Notes: generated by a model not told the origin, from the letters alone. Positions 23,376-31,479 are shown, counted from the stretch's first letter. The stretch: 33,179 nt of DNA from JAMWZF01 sp041628615 (GCA_041628615.1 JBFKOW010000015.1:1-33179), one strand, 5' to 3'. Translations and numbers: made by a program.

Positions 23376-23855
23376 TCAGGCGGCCCGGAACACCAGGCTT
23401 ACCCCGTTGAGGCAGTGGCGTTTTCCGGTCGGCGCGGGCCCGTCGTTGAAGATGTGCCCGAGGTGGCTTCCGCAGCGGTCGCAGTGGCACTCGGTCCGCG
23501 CGATCAGCAGCCTCCGGTCGATCCGGGTCTCGATGGCGTCGGGCAGCACGTCCCAGAACGACGGCCAGCCGGTGCCGCTGTCATACTTGTGCTCGGAGGA
23601 GTAGAGCGCCTGGTCGCAGCCCCGGCAATGATAGAGGCCGGGGGCGAAATTCTTGTCCAGCGGCGAGGAGAAGGCGCGCTCGGTCCCCTCCTCGCGCATC
23701 ACCCGGTATTCGAGCGGGCTCAGCATGGCGCGCCATTCGGCCTCGGTGCGGGTGACCTCGAAGGCGCCCTCGGCGGCGCGCAGGGCGCGCGGCGCCACCG
23801 CGGCGGCGGCTAGCGGGGCGGCGAGAAGGGCGAGGGTGAAGTGTCGGCGGTGCAT
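23376..23855 (-). CDS. msrB: Exported peptide-methionine (R)-S-oxide reductase
   Basis: The 159-residue protein has an export signal of about 27 residues with twin arginines (M-H-R-R-H-F-T-L-A-L-L), suggesting Tat or Sec export, then a full MsrB domain. C77/C80 and C125/C128 form the two zinc-binding C-x-x-C pairs, Y-D-S-G-T-G-W-P-S-F spans 91-100, C-G-S-H-L-G-H-I-F 128-136, and R-H-C-L-N-G-V-S-L carries catalytic C148. It reduces methionine-R-sulfoxide in damaged proteins, here in the periplasm. ATG 23855 has AAAGG upstream, and TCTGCTAGGGT at 23909-23899 is a promoter candidate. It follows the fasciclin, RskA and sigma-factor genes on the same strand, which hints at shared oxidative-stress control. 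Confidence 0.93.
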   Translation of the reverse strand: MHRRHFTLALLAAPLAAAAVAPRALRAAEGAFEVTRTEAEWRAMLSPLEYRVMREEGTERAFSSPLDKNFAPGLYHCRGCDQALYSSEHKYDSGTGWPSFWDVLPDAIETRIDRRLLIARTECHCDRCGSHLGHIFNDGPAPTGKRHCLNGVSLVFRAA

Positions 23856-23898
23856 GGTCGGGGCCTTTCGTTGGCGTCGGGCGACGGGGTGTCGGCGC

Positions 23899-23909
23899 AC
23901 CCTAGCAGA
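23899..23909 (-). promoter_or_regulatory. Candidate -10 element of msrB
   Basis: The minus strand reads TCTGCTAGGGT, identical to the 11-mer before the SPOR-domain gene at 12852-12862, and ends 43 bases upstream of ATG 23855. It suggests msrB can be transcribed independently of the fasciclin gene. Confidence 0.4.
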
Positions 23910-24022
23910 GGACGCCGCGCCGGAGGGGACAGGACCGGCGCGGCGCACGTGGATGTGACCGGGCGAGAGCGGGGACTGGCAGCAGGACGATCGTTACATC
24001 TGCCCCCGCCCGGCCGCACCGG

Positions 24023-24604
24023 TCACGGCTGCTGGGGGAGCAGCACGCGATCGATGACGTGGATCACGCCGTTCGACTGGTCGACGTCGGCGATGGTGAC
24101 GGTGGCGGTGCGGCCGTTCTCGTCGGTCAGGGTGATCATGTCGCCCGACATCTCGGCCATCAGGGTGCAGCCGCCCACGGTGGGCACCGGGTGCGCGCCG
24201 CCGTCATCGGCGATCATCCCGGCGATGGCGTCCGAGAACGCCTCGGCGGCCACCACGTGGCAGGTCAGGATCTGTTGCAGCTGGGCCTTCGCCTCGGGCT
24301 GCAGCAGGGCCTGCAGCGATTCGTCGGCGATCATCCCGAAGGCGTCGTCGGTCGGGGCGAATACGGTGAACGGGCCCGGGCCCTGCAGCGTCTCGGCCAG
24401 GTCGGCGGCGACCACCGCGGCGACCAGGGTGGTGTGGATCGGCGAGTTCATCGCGTTCTCGACGATGGTCATGTCGGCCATCATCGGCGCGCCGCCGACG
24501 GTCGGGTTGCCGTCCGCCATGTGGGCGTCGGCCAGCGCCAGGGTCGAGGTCAGCGTCGCGGCGGCGGCGGCGATCGCGGTGCGGGTGAAGGTCGTGCGGG
24601 TCAT
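24023..24604 (-). CDS. Secreted fasciclin (FAS1) domain protein
   Basis: The 193-residue protein has a signal peptide (1-26, ending L-A-L-A-D-A) and one FAS1 domain. Residues 46-58 (T-I-V-E-N-A-M-N-S-P) start the fold, G-P-F-T-V-F-A-P-T-D-D-A-F (77-89) is the H1 motif and N-G-V-I-H-V-I-D-R-V-L-L-P near the C-terminus is the H2 motif. FAS1 proteins are extracellular or periplasmic adhesion or ligand-binding proteins. It lies downstream of the sigma/RskA pair, as mpt70/mpt83 depend on SigK/RskA in mycobacteria. The Shine-Dalgarno GACAGGAG sits 5 bases before the ATG but is fully complementary to CTCCTGTC upstream, so initiation may be restrained by RNA structure. Confidence 0.92.
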   Translation of the reverse strand: MTRTTFTRTAIAAAAATLTSTLALADAHMADGNPTVGGAPMMADMTIVENAMNSPIHTTLVAAVVAADLAETLQGPGPFTVFAPTDDAFGMIADESLQALLQPEAKAQLQQILTCHVVAAEAFSDAIAGMIADDGGAHPVPTVGGCTLMAEMSGDMITLTDENGRTATVTIADVDQSNGVIHVIDRVLLPQQP

Positions 24605-24658
24605 GTGAACTCCTGTCTGGTGTCGGGCCGGCCCGGGAAGGCCGGCAGGTGACAGGAG
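24605..24658 (-). promoter_or_regulatory. Structured leader hiding the fasciclin gene ribosome-binding site
   Basis: On the minus strand CTCCTGTC (24658-24651) is a perfect 8-base complement of GACAGGAG (24617-24610), which contains the Shine-Dalgarno. Between them GCCGGCC (24646-24640) and GGCCGGC (24633-24627) form a 7-bp inner hairpin with a 6-base loop. The two nested stems would occlude the ribosome site. There is no T-run, so translational control is more likely than termination. Confidence 0.5.
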
Positions 24659-24696
24659 CCACGGGGCCGGGCGTCAGGAAGTTTCGGGCCGCCCGT

Positions 24697-25407
24697 TCAC
24701 AGCTGCGTGACCGGTCCGGCGGCCAGCACCGCGCCGGTGGGCGCGCCGGTGGGCGACCCGCCGGGCGGTTCGTCCGAGACCGCGAGCAGCGCGCCGGCGA
24801 GGGCCGGGCGCAGCGCCGGGGCGACCGGCACCCGGACCAGCGCGTCGGCCGGCAGCACCCCGAGCGAGACCGGCGCCGCGCCCTCCGGGATCAGCCAGAG
24901 TTCCAGCGCCCGGCCCGGCAGCGCCGCCCCGACGCGGCGGTCGAGGAACAGCGCGCCCTCCTCGGCGACGTAGGCGGCGGCGATGACGAGGCTGCGGTCC
25001 TCGGCGGCGATCTCGGCCTCGAAGGCGGGGGGCGGCAGCGGCGTCGGGCCGAGCCAGCCCTGGTTCAGCGCCAGCATCAGCAGCAGCGCCGAGGCCAGCG
25101 CCCCGCCCAGCGCCTGGCCGATGCCCAGCTTGCGCCACCACGGCCGGTCGCGTTCGGCGAACAGCGTCCGGCGCAGCCCGGCCAGCACCCGGTCGGGGGG
25201 CGGCACCGGGTCGACCTCGTCGGCCAGCCCGGCCAGCCGCTCCTCCCAGAAGGCGACGAGGTCGGCGAAGGCGGGATCGGCGGCGGCGCGGGCGGCGACC
25301 ACCTCCGCCTCGGCGGGCGGCAGCAGGCCGAGGGCGTATTCCGCCGCCAGCGCGGCATCGCCCCCGTCCCCGCCCGCGGGGTCCCTCTCGTCACCGGGCG
25401 CGGTCAT
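24697..25407 (-). CDS. RskA-like anti-sigma factor
   Basis: The 236-residue protein has the layout of RskA/anti-SigK factors: an N-terminal cytoplasmic sigma-binding helical region (about 15-90, A-L-A-A-E-Y-A-L-G-L-L-P-P-A-E then a W-E-E-R-L-x-x-L segment), one membrane helix (about 96-115), and a periplasmic domain (120-236) with the L-E-L-W-L-I-P-E-G-A-x-P-V-S-L-G-V-L and A-V-S-D-E-P-P-G-G-S-P-T-G-A-P-T-G segments typical of the family. There is no H-x3-C-x2-C zinc motif, so it is of the zinc-free type. Its ATG overlaps the sigma-factor stop by four bases, the usual coupling for sigma/anti-sigma pairs. It should hold the sigma factor at the membrane until a periplasmic signal triggers release. 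Confidence 0.9.
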   Translation of the reverse strand: MTAPGDERDPAGGDGGDAALAAEYALGLLPPAEAEVVAARAAADPAFADLVAFWEERLAGLADEVDPVPPPDRVLAGLRRTLFAERDRPWWRKLGIGQALGGALASALLLMLALNQGWLGPTPLPPPAFEAEIAAEDRSLVIAAAYVAEEGALFLDRRVGAALPGRALELWLIPEGAAPVSLGVLPADALVRVPVAPALRPALAGALLAVSDEPPGGSPTGAPTGAVLAAGPVTQL

Positions 25408-25961
25408 CGCGACAGGCACTCCCTCAGTCTGATCAGGCTGCGGCGCAGCCAGGTTCGCATCGTGTTCAGCGGCACCCCGAAGCGGTCCGCCAGTTCGGCA
25501 TAGGTCTCGCCGTCGAGATAGGCCCGGCGCACCGCCTCGGCGCGGTCCTCGGCCAGTTCGCCCAGACAGCGGACCAGCCGGACCCGATCGTCCCCGGCCT
25601 CGGCCAGCCGCTCCGGCCCCGGCGCGTCGTCGGCGAAGTCGGCCAGGAGGTCGCCGCCGTCCGCCGTCGTGGCGCTGACCGTCGGGCGGCGCCGGCGGCG
25701 GCGATCCACGGCCCGGTTCCGGGCGATGGTGATCAGCCACGTCATCGGGCTGGCGAGGCCGGGGCGGAACCGGTCAGCCACCGCCCAGACCTGGATATAG
25801 ACCTCCTGCAACACCTCCTCGGCCTCGGCGCGGTCATCCAAGACACGCAGGCAGACGCCGAAGAGTTTCGCCGAGGTGGCCCGGTAGAGCCGCTCGAAGG
25901 CGCCGCGGTCGCCAAGGGCGATGCGGGCAAGGTCGGCTTCGATGTCTTCGCGGCTGGACAT
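25404..25961 (-). CDS. ECF sigma factor, SigK-like
   Basis: The 185-residue protein has region sigma-2 at about 17-90 (A-F-E-R-L-Y-R-A-T-S, D-D-R-A-E-A-E-E-V-L-Q-E-V-Y-I-Q-V-W, then S-P-M-T-W-L-I-T-I-A-R-N-R-A-V-D-R-R-R) and sigma-4 at about 127-182 with the helix-turn-helix T-Y-A-E-L-A-D-R-F-G-V-P-L-N-T-M-R-T-W-L-R-R. A basic/acidic linker joins them. Together with the RskA partner this fits the SigK-type ECF group. ATG 25961 is chosen because it starts the conserved region; its ribosome site is poor, and a longer in-frame reading upstream is not coding-like. It is divergent from cobS. Expected targets are itself, the fasciclin gene and perhaps msrB. Confidence 0.9.
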   Translation of the reverse strand: MSSREDIEADLARIALGDRGAFERLYRATSAKLFGVCLRVLDDRAEAEEVLQEVYIQVWAVADRFRPGLASPMTWLITIARNRAVDRRRRRRPTVSATTADGGDLLADFADDAPGPERLAEAGDDRVRLVRCLGELAEDRAEAVRRAYLDGETYAELADRFGVPLNTMRTWLRRSLIRLRECLSR

Positions 25962-26115
25962 GCCGCATGAACACCGCCCGCGGCCCGGCGCGCAACCCCC
26001 AAGCGGCGGCGGCGGCCGCCGGCCGGGCGGTCGCGTCCGCCCCTCCCCTTGCGGCCCCATGCCAAATGGTGCATCCCGCCCCGGTGCGAACAGTGACCCC
26101 CGAAAGGCAGACCCG

Positions 26116-27102
26116 ATGGCTGACGGCAGCATGGACATGAACGCCAAGCCCACCGAGGAGATCGATGTCCGCGACGTGTTCGGCGTCGACAGCGACATGC
26201 ATGTGAAGGGCTTCGCCGAGCGGACCGACCGGGTGCCGGTGATCGACCCGACCTACAAGTTCGATCCCGACACCACGCTCGCGATCCTCGCCGGCTTCGG
26301 CTACAACCGGCGGGTCATGATCCAGGGCTATCACGGCACCGGCAAGTCGACCCATATCGAGCAGGTCGCCGCCCGGCTGAACTGGCCCTGCGTGCGGGTC
26401 AACCTCGACAGCCATATCAGCCGGATCGACCTGATCGGCAAGGACGCGATCAAGCTGCGCGACGGCAAGCAGGTGACCGAGTTCCACGAGGGCATCCTGC
26501 CCTGGGCGCTGCGCAACCCGGTGGCCATCGTGTTCGACGAATACGACGCCGGACGCGCCGACGTGATGTTCGTGATCCAGCGGGTGCTCGAGCACGACGG
26601 CAAGCTGACCCTGATGGACCAGAACGAGATCATCACTCCGAACCCGTATTTCCGGCTGTTCGCCACCGCCAACACCGTCGGTCTCGGCGATACCACGGGC
26701 CTCTACCACGGCACCCAGCAGATCAACCAGGCGCAGATGGACCGCTGGAGCCTGGTGGCGACGCTGAACTACCTCAGCCACGACGCCGAGGTGGCGATCG
26801 TGCTGTCGAAGGTGCCGCAGATGAACACCGAGTCCGGCCGCCGGATCGTCAGCCAGATGGTGACCGTCGCCGACCTGACCCGCACCGCCTTCATGAACGG
26901 CGACCTGTCGACCGTGATGTCGCCCCGGACCGTCATCGCCTGGGCCGAGAACGGCCGCATCTTCAAGGACGTGGGCTATGCCTTCCGGCTGTCCTTCCTG
27001 AACAAGTGCGACGAGCTCGAGCGTCAGACCGTGGCCGAGTTCTACCAGCGCTGCTTCGACGAGGAACTGCCCGAGAGCGCGGCGTCGAAGTCGCTCGGCT
27101 GA
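26116..27102 (+). CDS. cobS: Cobaltochelatase AAA+ subunit CobS
   Basis: The 328-residue product is the AAA+ ATPase of the aerobic cobalt chelatase CobNST, which inserts Co2+ into hydrogenobyrinic acid a,c-diamide in cobalamin synthesis. The Walker A motif G-Y-H-G-T-G-K-S-T is at 71-79, Walker B V-A-I-V-F-D-E-Y-D at 136-144, and the T-A-N-T-V-G-L-G sensor-1 region follows. Its hexamer is the motor partner of the CobT ring. Length matches known CobS. GAAAGG lies 9 bases upstream of ATG 26116. It is divergent from the ECF sigma gene, and cobT follows 162 bases later, after a hairpin-bearing intergenic element. CobN is not in the window. Confidence 0.97.
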   Translation: MADGSMDMNAKPTEEIDVRDVFGVDSDMHVKGFAERTDRVPVIDPTYKFDPDTTLAILAGFGYNRRVMIQGYHGTGKSTHIEQVAARLNWPCVRVNLDSHISRIDLIGKDAIKLRDGKQVTEFHEGILPWALRNPVAIVFDEYDAGRADVMFVIQRVLEHDGKLTLMDQNEIITPNPYFRLFATANTVGLGDTTGLYHGTQQINQAQMDRWSLVATLNYLSHDAEVAIVLSKVPQMNTESGRRIVSQMVTVADLTRTAFMNGDLSTVMSPRTVIAWAENGRIFKDVGYAFRLSFLNKCDELERQTVAEFYQRCFDEELPESAASKSLG

Positions 27103-27120
27103 CCCGCCGCCGGCGCCGGC

Positions 27121-27173
27121 GGAGGGGCGCTGCCCCTCCGCACCTCCCCGGGATATTTGCGGTCCGAAGAAGG
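27121..27173 (+). repeat. Hairpin-plus-GGGATATTT intergenic element between cobS and cobT
   Basis: GGAGGGGC (27121-27128) pairs with GCCCCTCC (27132-27139) around GCT, followed by CACCTCCCCGGGATATTTGCGGTCCGAAGAAGG. The hairpin followed by CCCCGGGATATTTG and an A/G-rich tail resembles, from memory, a dispersed intergenic element common in Rhodobacterales genomes. GATATTTG occurs only here in the window. It may act as a transcription attenuator or mRNA stabiliser between cobS and cobT. Confidence 0.5.
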
Positions 27174-27264
27174 CGCGGGGCTTCGGCGCCCGGTCCCCGC
27201 GGCGCGGGTCCGTGATCGCGCCGGGCTTGCGGCGGCGGGGCGGATCGATAAGACAGGAGGCGAG

Positions 27265-29142
27265 ATGTCCAAGCCGTCCGACAACCCTGCCGACCCGTTC
27301 AAGAAGGCGCTGGCCGAGACCACCCGGGTCATGGCCCATGACCGGGACCTGGCGGTCACCTACTCGGTCGACCCGCCGGGCCAGACCGCCGAGGCGGTGC
27401 GGCTGCCGCAGGTCAGCCGCCGGATGACCCGCGACGAGGTGCTGCTGGCCCGCGGCACCGCCGACGGCTTCGCCCTGCGCCACCGGTTCCACGATCCCAA
27501 GGTCGGCGCCCGCTACATGCCGCAGGGCCAGATGGCCCGCGACCTGTTCGACGCGATGGAGGCGGCCCGCGTCGAGGCGGTGGGCGCCCGGCACATGCCC
27601 GGCACCGCCGGCAACATCGACGCCCGGATCGGCGCCGAGGCCCGCCGCCGCGGCTATGCCCAGATCACCGACCCCGCCGAGGCCCCGCTGGCCACAGCCG
27701 CCGGCTACCTGATCCGCCAGCTGGCCACCGGCCGCAAGCTGCCCGAGGGCGCGGCCAACGTGCTCGACCTCTGGCGCGGCTTCCTCGAGGAAAGCTGCGG
27801 CGCCACGCTGGAGGGGCTCGAGGCCGCGCTGTCGGACCAGCGGGCCTTCGCCCGCCTCGCCCGGCAGCTGATCTCGGACCTCGGCTACGGCGACCAGCTC
27901 GGCGACGATCCCGACGCCCCGGACGAGGACGACCCGGAGGACGGCGAGACCGGCGAGGAGGACGACCAGCAGCCCGACAGCACCGGCGAGGAGGACAGCG
28001 ACGACAGCGAGGACATGGACGCCGCGCCCGAGCAGTCCCAGGACCGGCAGCAGGACGCCGCCCAGGCGCAGGTGTCGATGGACGACATGGCCGAGGCCGA
28101 GTTCGCCGAGAATGCCGAGATGCCCGACGGCGAGGCGCAACTGGAGCAGTTGCCGCCGCCGGTGAGCGAGGCCGACCCGGACTACCAGGTCTGGTCCGAG
28201 CAGTGGGACGAGGAGATCGGCGCCGAGGAGCTTGCCGAGCCGCAGGAACTCGAACGGCTGCGGGCCTATCTCGACCAGCAGCTCGACCCGCTTAAGGGCG
28301 CGGTCAGCCGGCTCGCCAACAAGCTCCAGCGCCGGTTGCAGGCCAAGCAGAACCGCAGCTGGGAATTCGACCGCGACGAGGGGATCCTCGATGCCGGCCG
28401 GCTGGCCCGGGTGGTCGCCAACCCGACCACGCCGCTGTCCTTCAAGATCGAGAAGGACACCGAGTTCCGCGACACCGTCGTGACCCTGCTGCTCGACAAT
28501 TCCGGGTCGATGCGGGGGCGGCCGATCTCGATCGCGGCGATCTGCGCCGACGTGCTGGCCCGGACCCTTGAACGCTGCGGCGTGAAGGTCGAGATCCTCG
28601 GCTTCACCACCCGCGCCTGGAAGGGCGGCAAGGCCCGCGAGGACTGGCTCGCCCAGGGCCGGCCGCCGGCGCCGGGCCGGCTCAACGACCTGCGCCACAT
28701 CGTCTACAAGAAGGCCGACGCGCCCTGGCGGCGGGCCCGCGAGAACCTCGGCCTGATGATGAAGGAGGGGCTGCTGAAGGAGAACATCGACGGCGAGGCG
28801 CTGGAATGGGCGCATCGCCGGATGGTGGCCCGGCACGAGCAGCGCAAGATCCTGATGGTGATCTCGGACGGCGCGCCGGTGGACGATTCGACCCTCAGCG
28901 TGAACGCCGCCAACTACCTCGAGAAGCACCTGCGCGACGTGATCGCGATGGTCGAACGGCGCAAGCAGGTGGAACTGATCGCCATCGGCATCGGCCACGA
29001 CGTGACCCGCTACTACGACCGCGCCGTCACGATCACCGATGTCGATCAGCTGGCCGGGGCGATGACCGAGCAGCTTGCGAGCCTGTTCGACAGCGACCCC
29101 CGCGCCCGCGCCCGGGTGATGGGGATGCGGCGGGTGGTCTAG
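27265..29142 (+). CDS. cobT: Cobaltochelatase VWA-domain subunit CobT
   Basis: The 625-residue product is the partner of CobS in the aerobic cobalt chelatase. Residues 1-205 are the conserved CobT N-terminal domain (R-H-x-F-x-D-P-K-V-G-A-R-Y-M-P, R-V-E-A-V-G-A-R-H-M-P-G-T). Residues 205-330 are strongly acidic, with runs of Asp/Glu. Residues 400-620 form the von Willebrand A domain with the metal-binding D-N-S-G-S-M-R at 411-417 and the later S-D-G-A-P-V-D-D. GGAGG precedes ATG 27265 by 4-8 bases. The gene follows cobS and precedes the aminopeptidase P gene. Length and order match known CobT. Confidence 0.96.
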   Translation: MSKPSDNPADPFKKALAETTRVMAHDRDLAVTYSVDPPGQTAEAVRLPQVSRRMTRDEVLLARGTADGFALRHRFHDPKVGARYMPQGQMARDLFDAMEAARVEAVGARHMPGTAGNIDARIGAEARRRGYAQITDPAEAPLATAAGYLIRQLATGRKLPEGAANVLDLWRGFLEESCGATLEGLEAALSDQRAFARLARQLISDLGYGDQLGDDPDAPDEDDPEDGETGEEDDQQPDSTGEEDSDDSEDMDAAPEQSQDRQQDAAQAQVSMDDMAEAEFAENAEMPDGEAQLEQLPPPVSEADPDYQVWSEQWDEEIGAEELAEPQELERLRAYLDQQLDPLKGAVSRLANKLQRRLQAKQNRSWEFDRDEGILDAGRLARVVANPTTPLSFKIEKDTEFRDTVVTLLLDNSGSMRGRPISIAAICADVLARTLERCGVKVEILGFTTRAWKGGKAREDWLAQGRPPAPGRLNDLRHIVYKKADAPWRRARENLGLMMKEGLLKENIDGEALEWAHRRMVARHEQRKILMVISDGAPVDDSTLSVNAANYLEKHLRDVIAMVERRKQVELIAIGIGHDVTRYYDRAVTITDVDQLAGAMTEQLASLFDSDPRARARVMGMRRVV

Positions 29143-29228
29143 CCCCGGCGGCCCCACCCGGCCGGCCCGCGGCCTCTGGCGCTGCCCGTCCGCCGCGCTA
29201 TGGTCGCCCTCCGACAGGAGGGTCAGCG

Positions 29229-31010
29229 ATGTTCCAGAGTTTCGACGCCACCACTTCGCCCGACCAGGGGCCGCCCCGGCTTGCCGCGCTGCGCCGCCAC
29301 CTCGCCGCGGCCGGGCTGACCGGGTGCCTCGCGCCGCGGGCCGACCGGTTCCAGGGCGAATACGTCGCCCCCGCCGACGAGCGGCTGGCCTGGCTCACCG
29401 GCTTCACCGGCTCGGCCGGGTTCGCCTGCGTGCTGCCCGGCATCGCCGGGGTCTTCGTCGACGGCCGCTACCGGGTGCAGGTCCGGGCGCAGGTCGATGC
29501 CGGGGCCTTCACCCCGGTGGACTGGCCCGAGGTGGCGCTGGCCGACTGGCTGAAGCAGCACGCCGGCGACGGCGACGTCATCGGCTTCGACCCCTGGCTG
29601 CACACCATCGAGGCGATCGAGACGCTGGAGACCGCGCTGAAGGGCAGCGGAATCGCGCTGGTGCCGGTGGAGAACCCGGTCGACGCGGTCTGGCCGGACC
29701 GGCCGGCGCCGCCCGCGGCGGCCTTCTTCGCCCAGCCCGACGACCTTGCCGGCGACAGCGCGGCGGCCAAGCGGGCGCGGCTCGGGGCCGAGATCGGCAA
29801 GGCCGGGGCGGCGGCGGCGCTCATCACCCTGCCCGACGCGGTGGCGTGGCTGCTGAACATCCGCGGCGCCGACATCCCGCGCAACCCGGTGCCGCACGCG
29901 ATGGCGCTGCTCGACGCCGACGGGGCGGTGACGCTGTTCTGCGACCCGGCCAAGGCGGCAGGGCTCGACCTCGACGCCGCGGTCCGGCCCGAGACCGACC
30001 TGCCCGCCGCGCTCGCCGACCACCCCGGCCCGGTGCGGGTCGAACCGGGATCGGCGCCGCAGGCGGTGGCCGGGCTGCTGGGCGACCGGATGCAGCGCGG
30101 CGACGATCCCTGCCGGCTGCCCAAGGCGCAGAAGACCGCCGCCGAGATCGCCGGGACGATCGCCGCCCATGACCGCGACGCGGCGGCGATGGTGCGCTTC
30201 CTCGCCTGGCTCGACGAAGCGGCGCCGAAGGGCGGGCTGACCGAGATCGACGTGGTCACCGCGCTCGAAGGGTTCCGGGCCCGGACCAACGCCCTGCGCG
30301 ACATCTCGTTCGACACGATCTGCGGCGCGGGGCCGAACGGCGCCATCGTGCATTACCGGGTGACCCATGCCAGCAACCGGCCGGTGCGGCCGGGCGAACT
30401 GCTGCTGGTCGACAGCGGCGGGCAATACGTCGACGGCACCACCGACATCACCCGCACCATTGCGGTGGGCGACGTGCCCGAGGGCCCGAAGGCCGCCTTC
30501 ACCCGGGTGCTGCGGGGGTTGATCGGGCTCAGCCGGCTGCGCTTTCCGACCGGCATCGGCGGCGCCCATATCGACGCCTTGGCGCGAGCGGCGCTGTGGG
30601 AAGCGGGGTTGGATTACGGCCACGGCACCGGGCATGGAGTGGGCAGCTACCTCTGCGTCCACGAGGGCCCGCAGAACCTGTCGCGGCGGTCGACCGTGCC
30701 GCTGCGGACCGGGATGATCCTGTCGATCGAGCCGGGGCACTACCGCGAGGGCGAATACGGCATCCGGATCGAGAACCTCGCCGTGGTGCGCGAGGCGCCG
30801 GAACTGCCGGGACAGGACCCGCTGGACTTCCTGCACTTCCAGACCCTGACCCATGTGCCGATCGACCGGCGGCTGATCCTGCCCGGATTGCTGTCCCCGG
30901 CCGAGCGGGAGTGGCTGGACGCCTACCACGCGGCGGTGCGCGACCGGATCGGCCCGCTTGTCGACGGCGGCGCGCGGACATGGCTTGAGGCCGCCTGCGC
31001 CCCCCTGTAG
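29229..31010 (+). CDS. Xaa-Pro aminopeptidase (M24B, long AMPP type)
   Basis: The 593-residue protein is the three-domain aminopeptidase P similar in length to eukaryotic cytosolic APP1. Two creatinase-like N-terminal domains (about 1-310) precede the pita-bread catalytic domain. Metal ligands are visible: D of L-V-D-S-G-G-Q-Y and D of G-T-T-D-I-T-R-T, H of Y-G-H-G-T-G-H-G-V-G, E of S-I-E-P-G-H-Y and E of R-I-E-N-L. It removes N-terminal residues preceding proline, using Mn2+ or similar, in the cytoplasm. GGAGGG lies 7-12 bases before ATG 29229; a GCTATG box at 29197-29202 is a promoter candidate. It follows cobT but probably has its own promoter. Confidence 0.94.
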   Translation: MFQSFDATTSPDQGPPRLAALRRHLAAAGLTGCLAPRADRFQGEYVAPADERLAWLTGFTGSAGFACVLPGIAGVFVDGRYRVQVRAQVDAGAFTPVDWPEVALADWLKQHAGDGDVIGFDPWLHTIEAIETLETALKGSGIALVPVENPVDAVWPDRPAPPAAAFFAQPDDLAGDSAAAKRARLGAEIGKAGAAAALITLPDAVAWLLNIRGADIPRNPVPHAMALLDADGAVTLFCDPAKAAGLDLDAAVRPETDLPAALADHPGPVRVEPGSAPQAVAGLLGDRMQRGDDPCRLPKAQKTAAEIAGTIAAHDRDAAAMVRFLAWLDEAAPKGGLTEIDVVTALEGFRARTNALRDISFDTICGAGPNGAIVHYRVTHASNRPVRPGELLLVDSGGQYVDGTTDITRTIAVGDVPEGPKAAFTRVLRGLIGLSRLRFPTGIGGAHIDALARAALWEAGLDYGHGTGHGVGSYLCVHEGPQNLSRRSTVPLRTGMILSIEPGHYREGEYGIRIENLAVVREAPELPGQDPLDFLHFQTLTHVPIDRRLILPGLLSPAEREWLDAYHAAVRDRIGPLVDGGARTWLEAACAPL

Positions 31011-31093
31011 GCTCGCGCGACCGGGACCGGGGGAGGCCGGGCAGCCGCGTCACCGGCCCGTGACACCCGCCGGTCCAGAGTGCCGCAAATCCG

Positions 31094-31114
31094 GCGCCGC
31101 GCCCTGCGCGGCGC
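31094..31114 (+). other. Perfect hairpin between the aminopeptidase and DUF427 genes
   Basis: GCGCCGCGC (31094-31102) pairs with GCGCGGCGC (31106-31114) around CCT, a 9-bp perfect stem ending 7 bases before the DUF427 ribosome site. A second inverted repeat, GTCAC-N6-GTGAC, is at 31049-31064. No T-run follows, so termination of the upstream gene is uncertain. Confidence 0.4.
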
Positions 31115-31137
31115 GCGTTCCAGAAAGGACCACAGCC

Positions 31138-31479
31138 ATGGCTGACCACATCACGATCCGCCCGGCCGAGGGCACCTGGGTGATCCGCGCCGGCGGCGCC
31201 GTGCTGGGCGAAAGCGACCGGGCGCTGGAACTGGTCGAAGGGGAATACCCGCCGGTCATCTACTTCCCCCGCGAGGACCTCGCGATGGCCTTCCTCGAAC
31301 CGTCCGCGACCACCTCGACCTGCCCCTACAAGGGGGCGGCGAGCTACTATTCCATCGTCACCAAGTCCACGACGCTGAAGGACGCCGCGTGGTCCTACGA
31401 GGCCCCGAAGGCCGGGGTGGAGCAGATCGCCGGGCACCTGGCCTTCTACTCGAACCAAGTGGCGGTCGAACAGCTCTAG
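31138..31479 (+). CDS. DUF427-family small protein
   Basis: The 113-residue protein fits DUF427 closely: I-R-P-A-E-G-T-W-V-I, a central P-P-V-I-Y-F-P-R-E-D-L, T-S-T-C-P-Y-K-G-A-A-S-Y-Y and the end segment G-H-L-A-F-Y. The family is a small beta-tent fold of unknown function, sometimes fused or next to enzymes of small-molecule metabolism. No signal or membrane segment is visible. GAAAGGACC lies 9 bases upstream of ATG 31138. It converges with the Rid-family gene; their stops share the bases CTAG at 31476-31479. Confidence 0.92.
   Translation: MADHITIRPAEGTWVIRAGGAVLGESDRALELVEGEYPPVIYFPREDLAMAFLEPSATTSTCPYKGAASYYSIVTKSTTLKDAAWSYEAPKAGVEQIAGHLAFYSNQVAVEQL

Noticed and set aside
25834..29157. 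A 1,107-codon open frame on the minus strand opposite cobS and cobT
   Set aside because: It is a mirror of the third-position GC bias of the two genes. Its product is repetitive His/Arg/Gly/Asp with no domain, while cobS and cobT match known proteins along their whole length.
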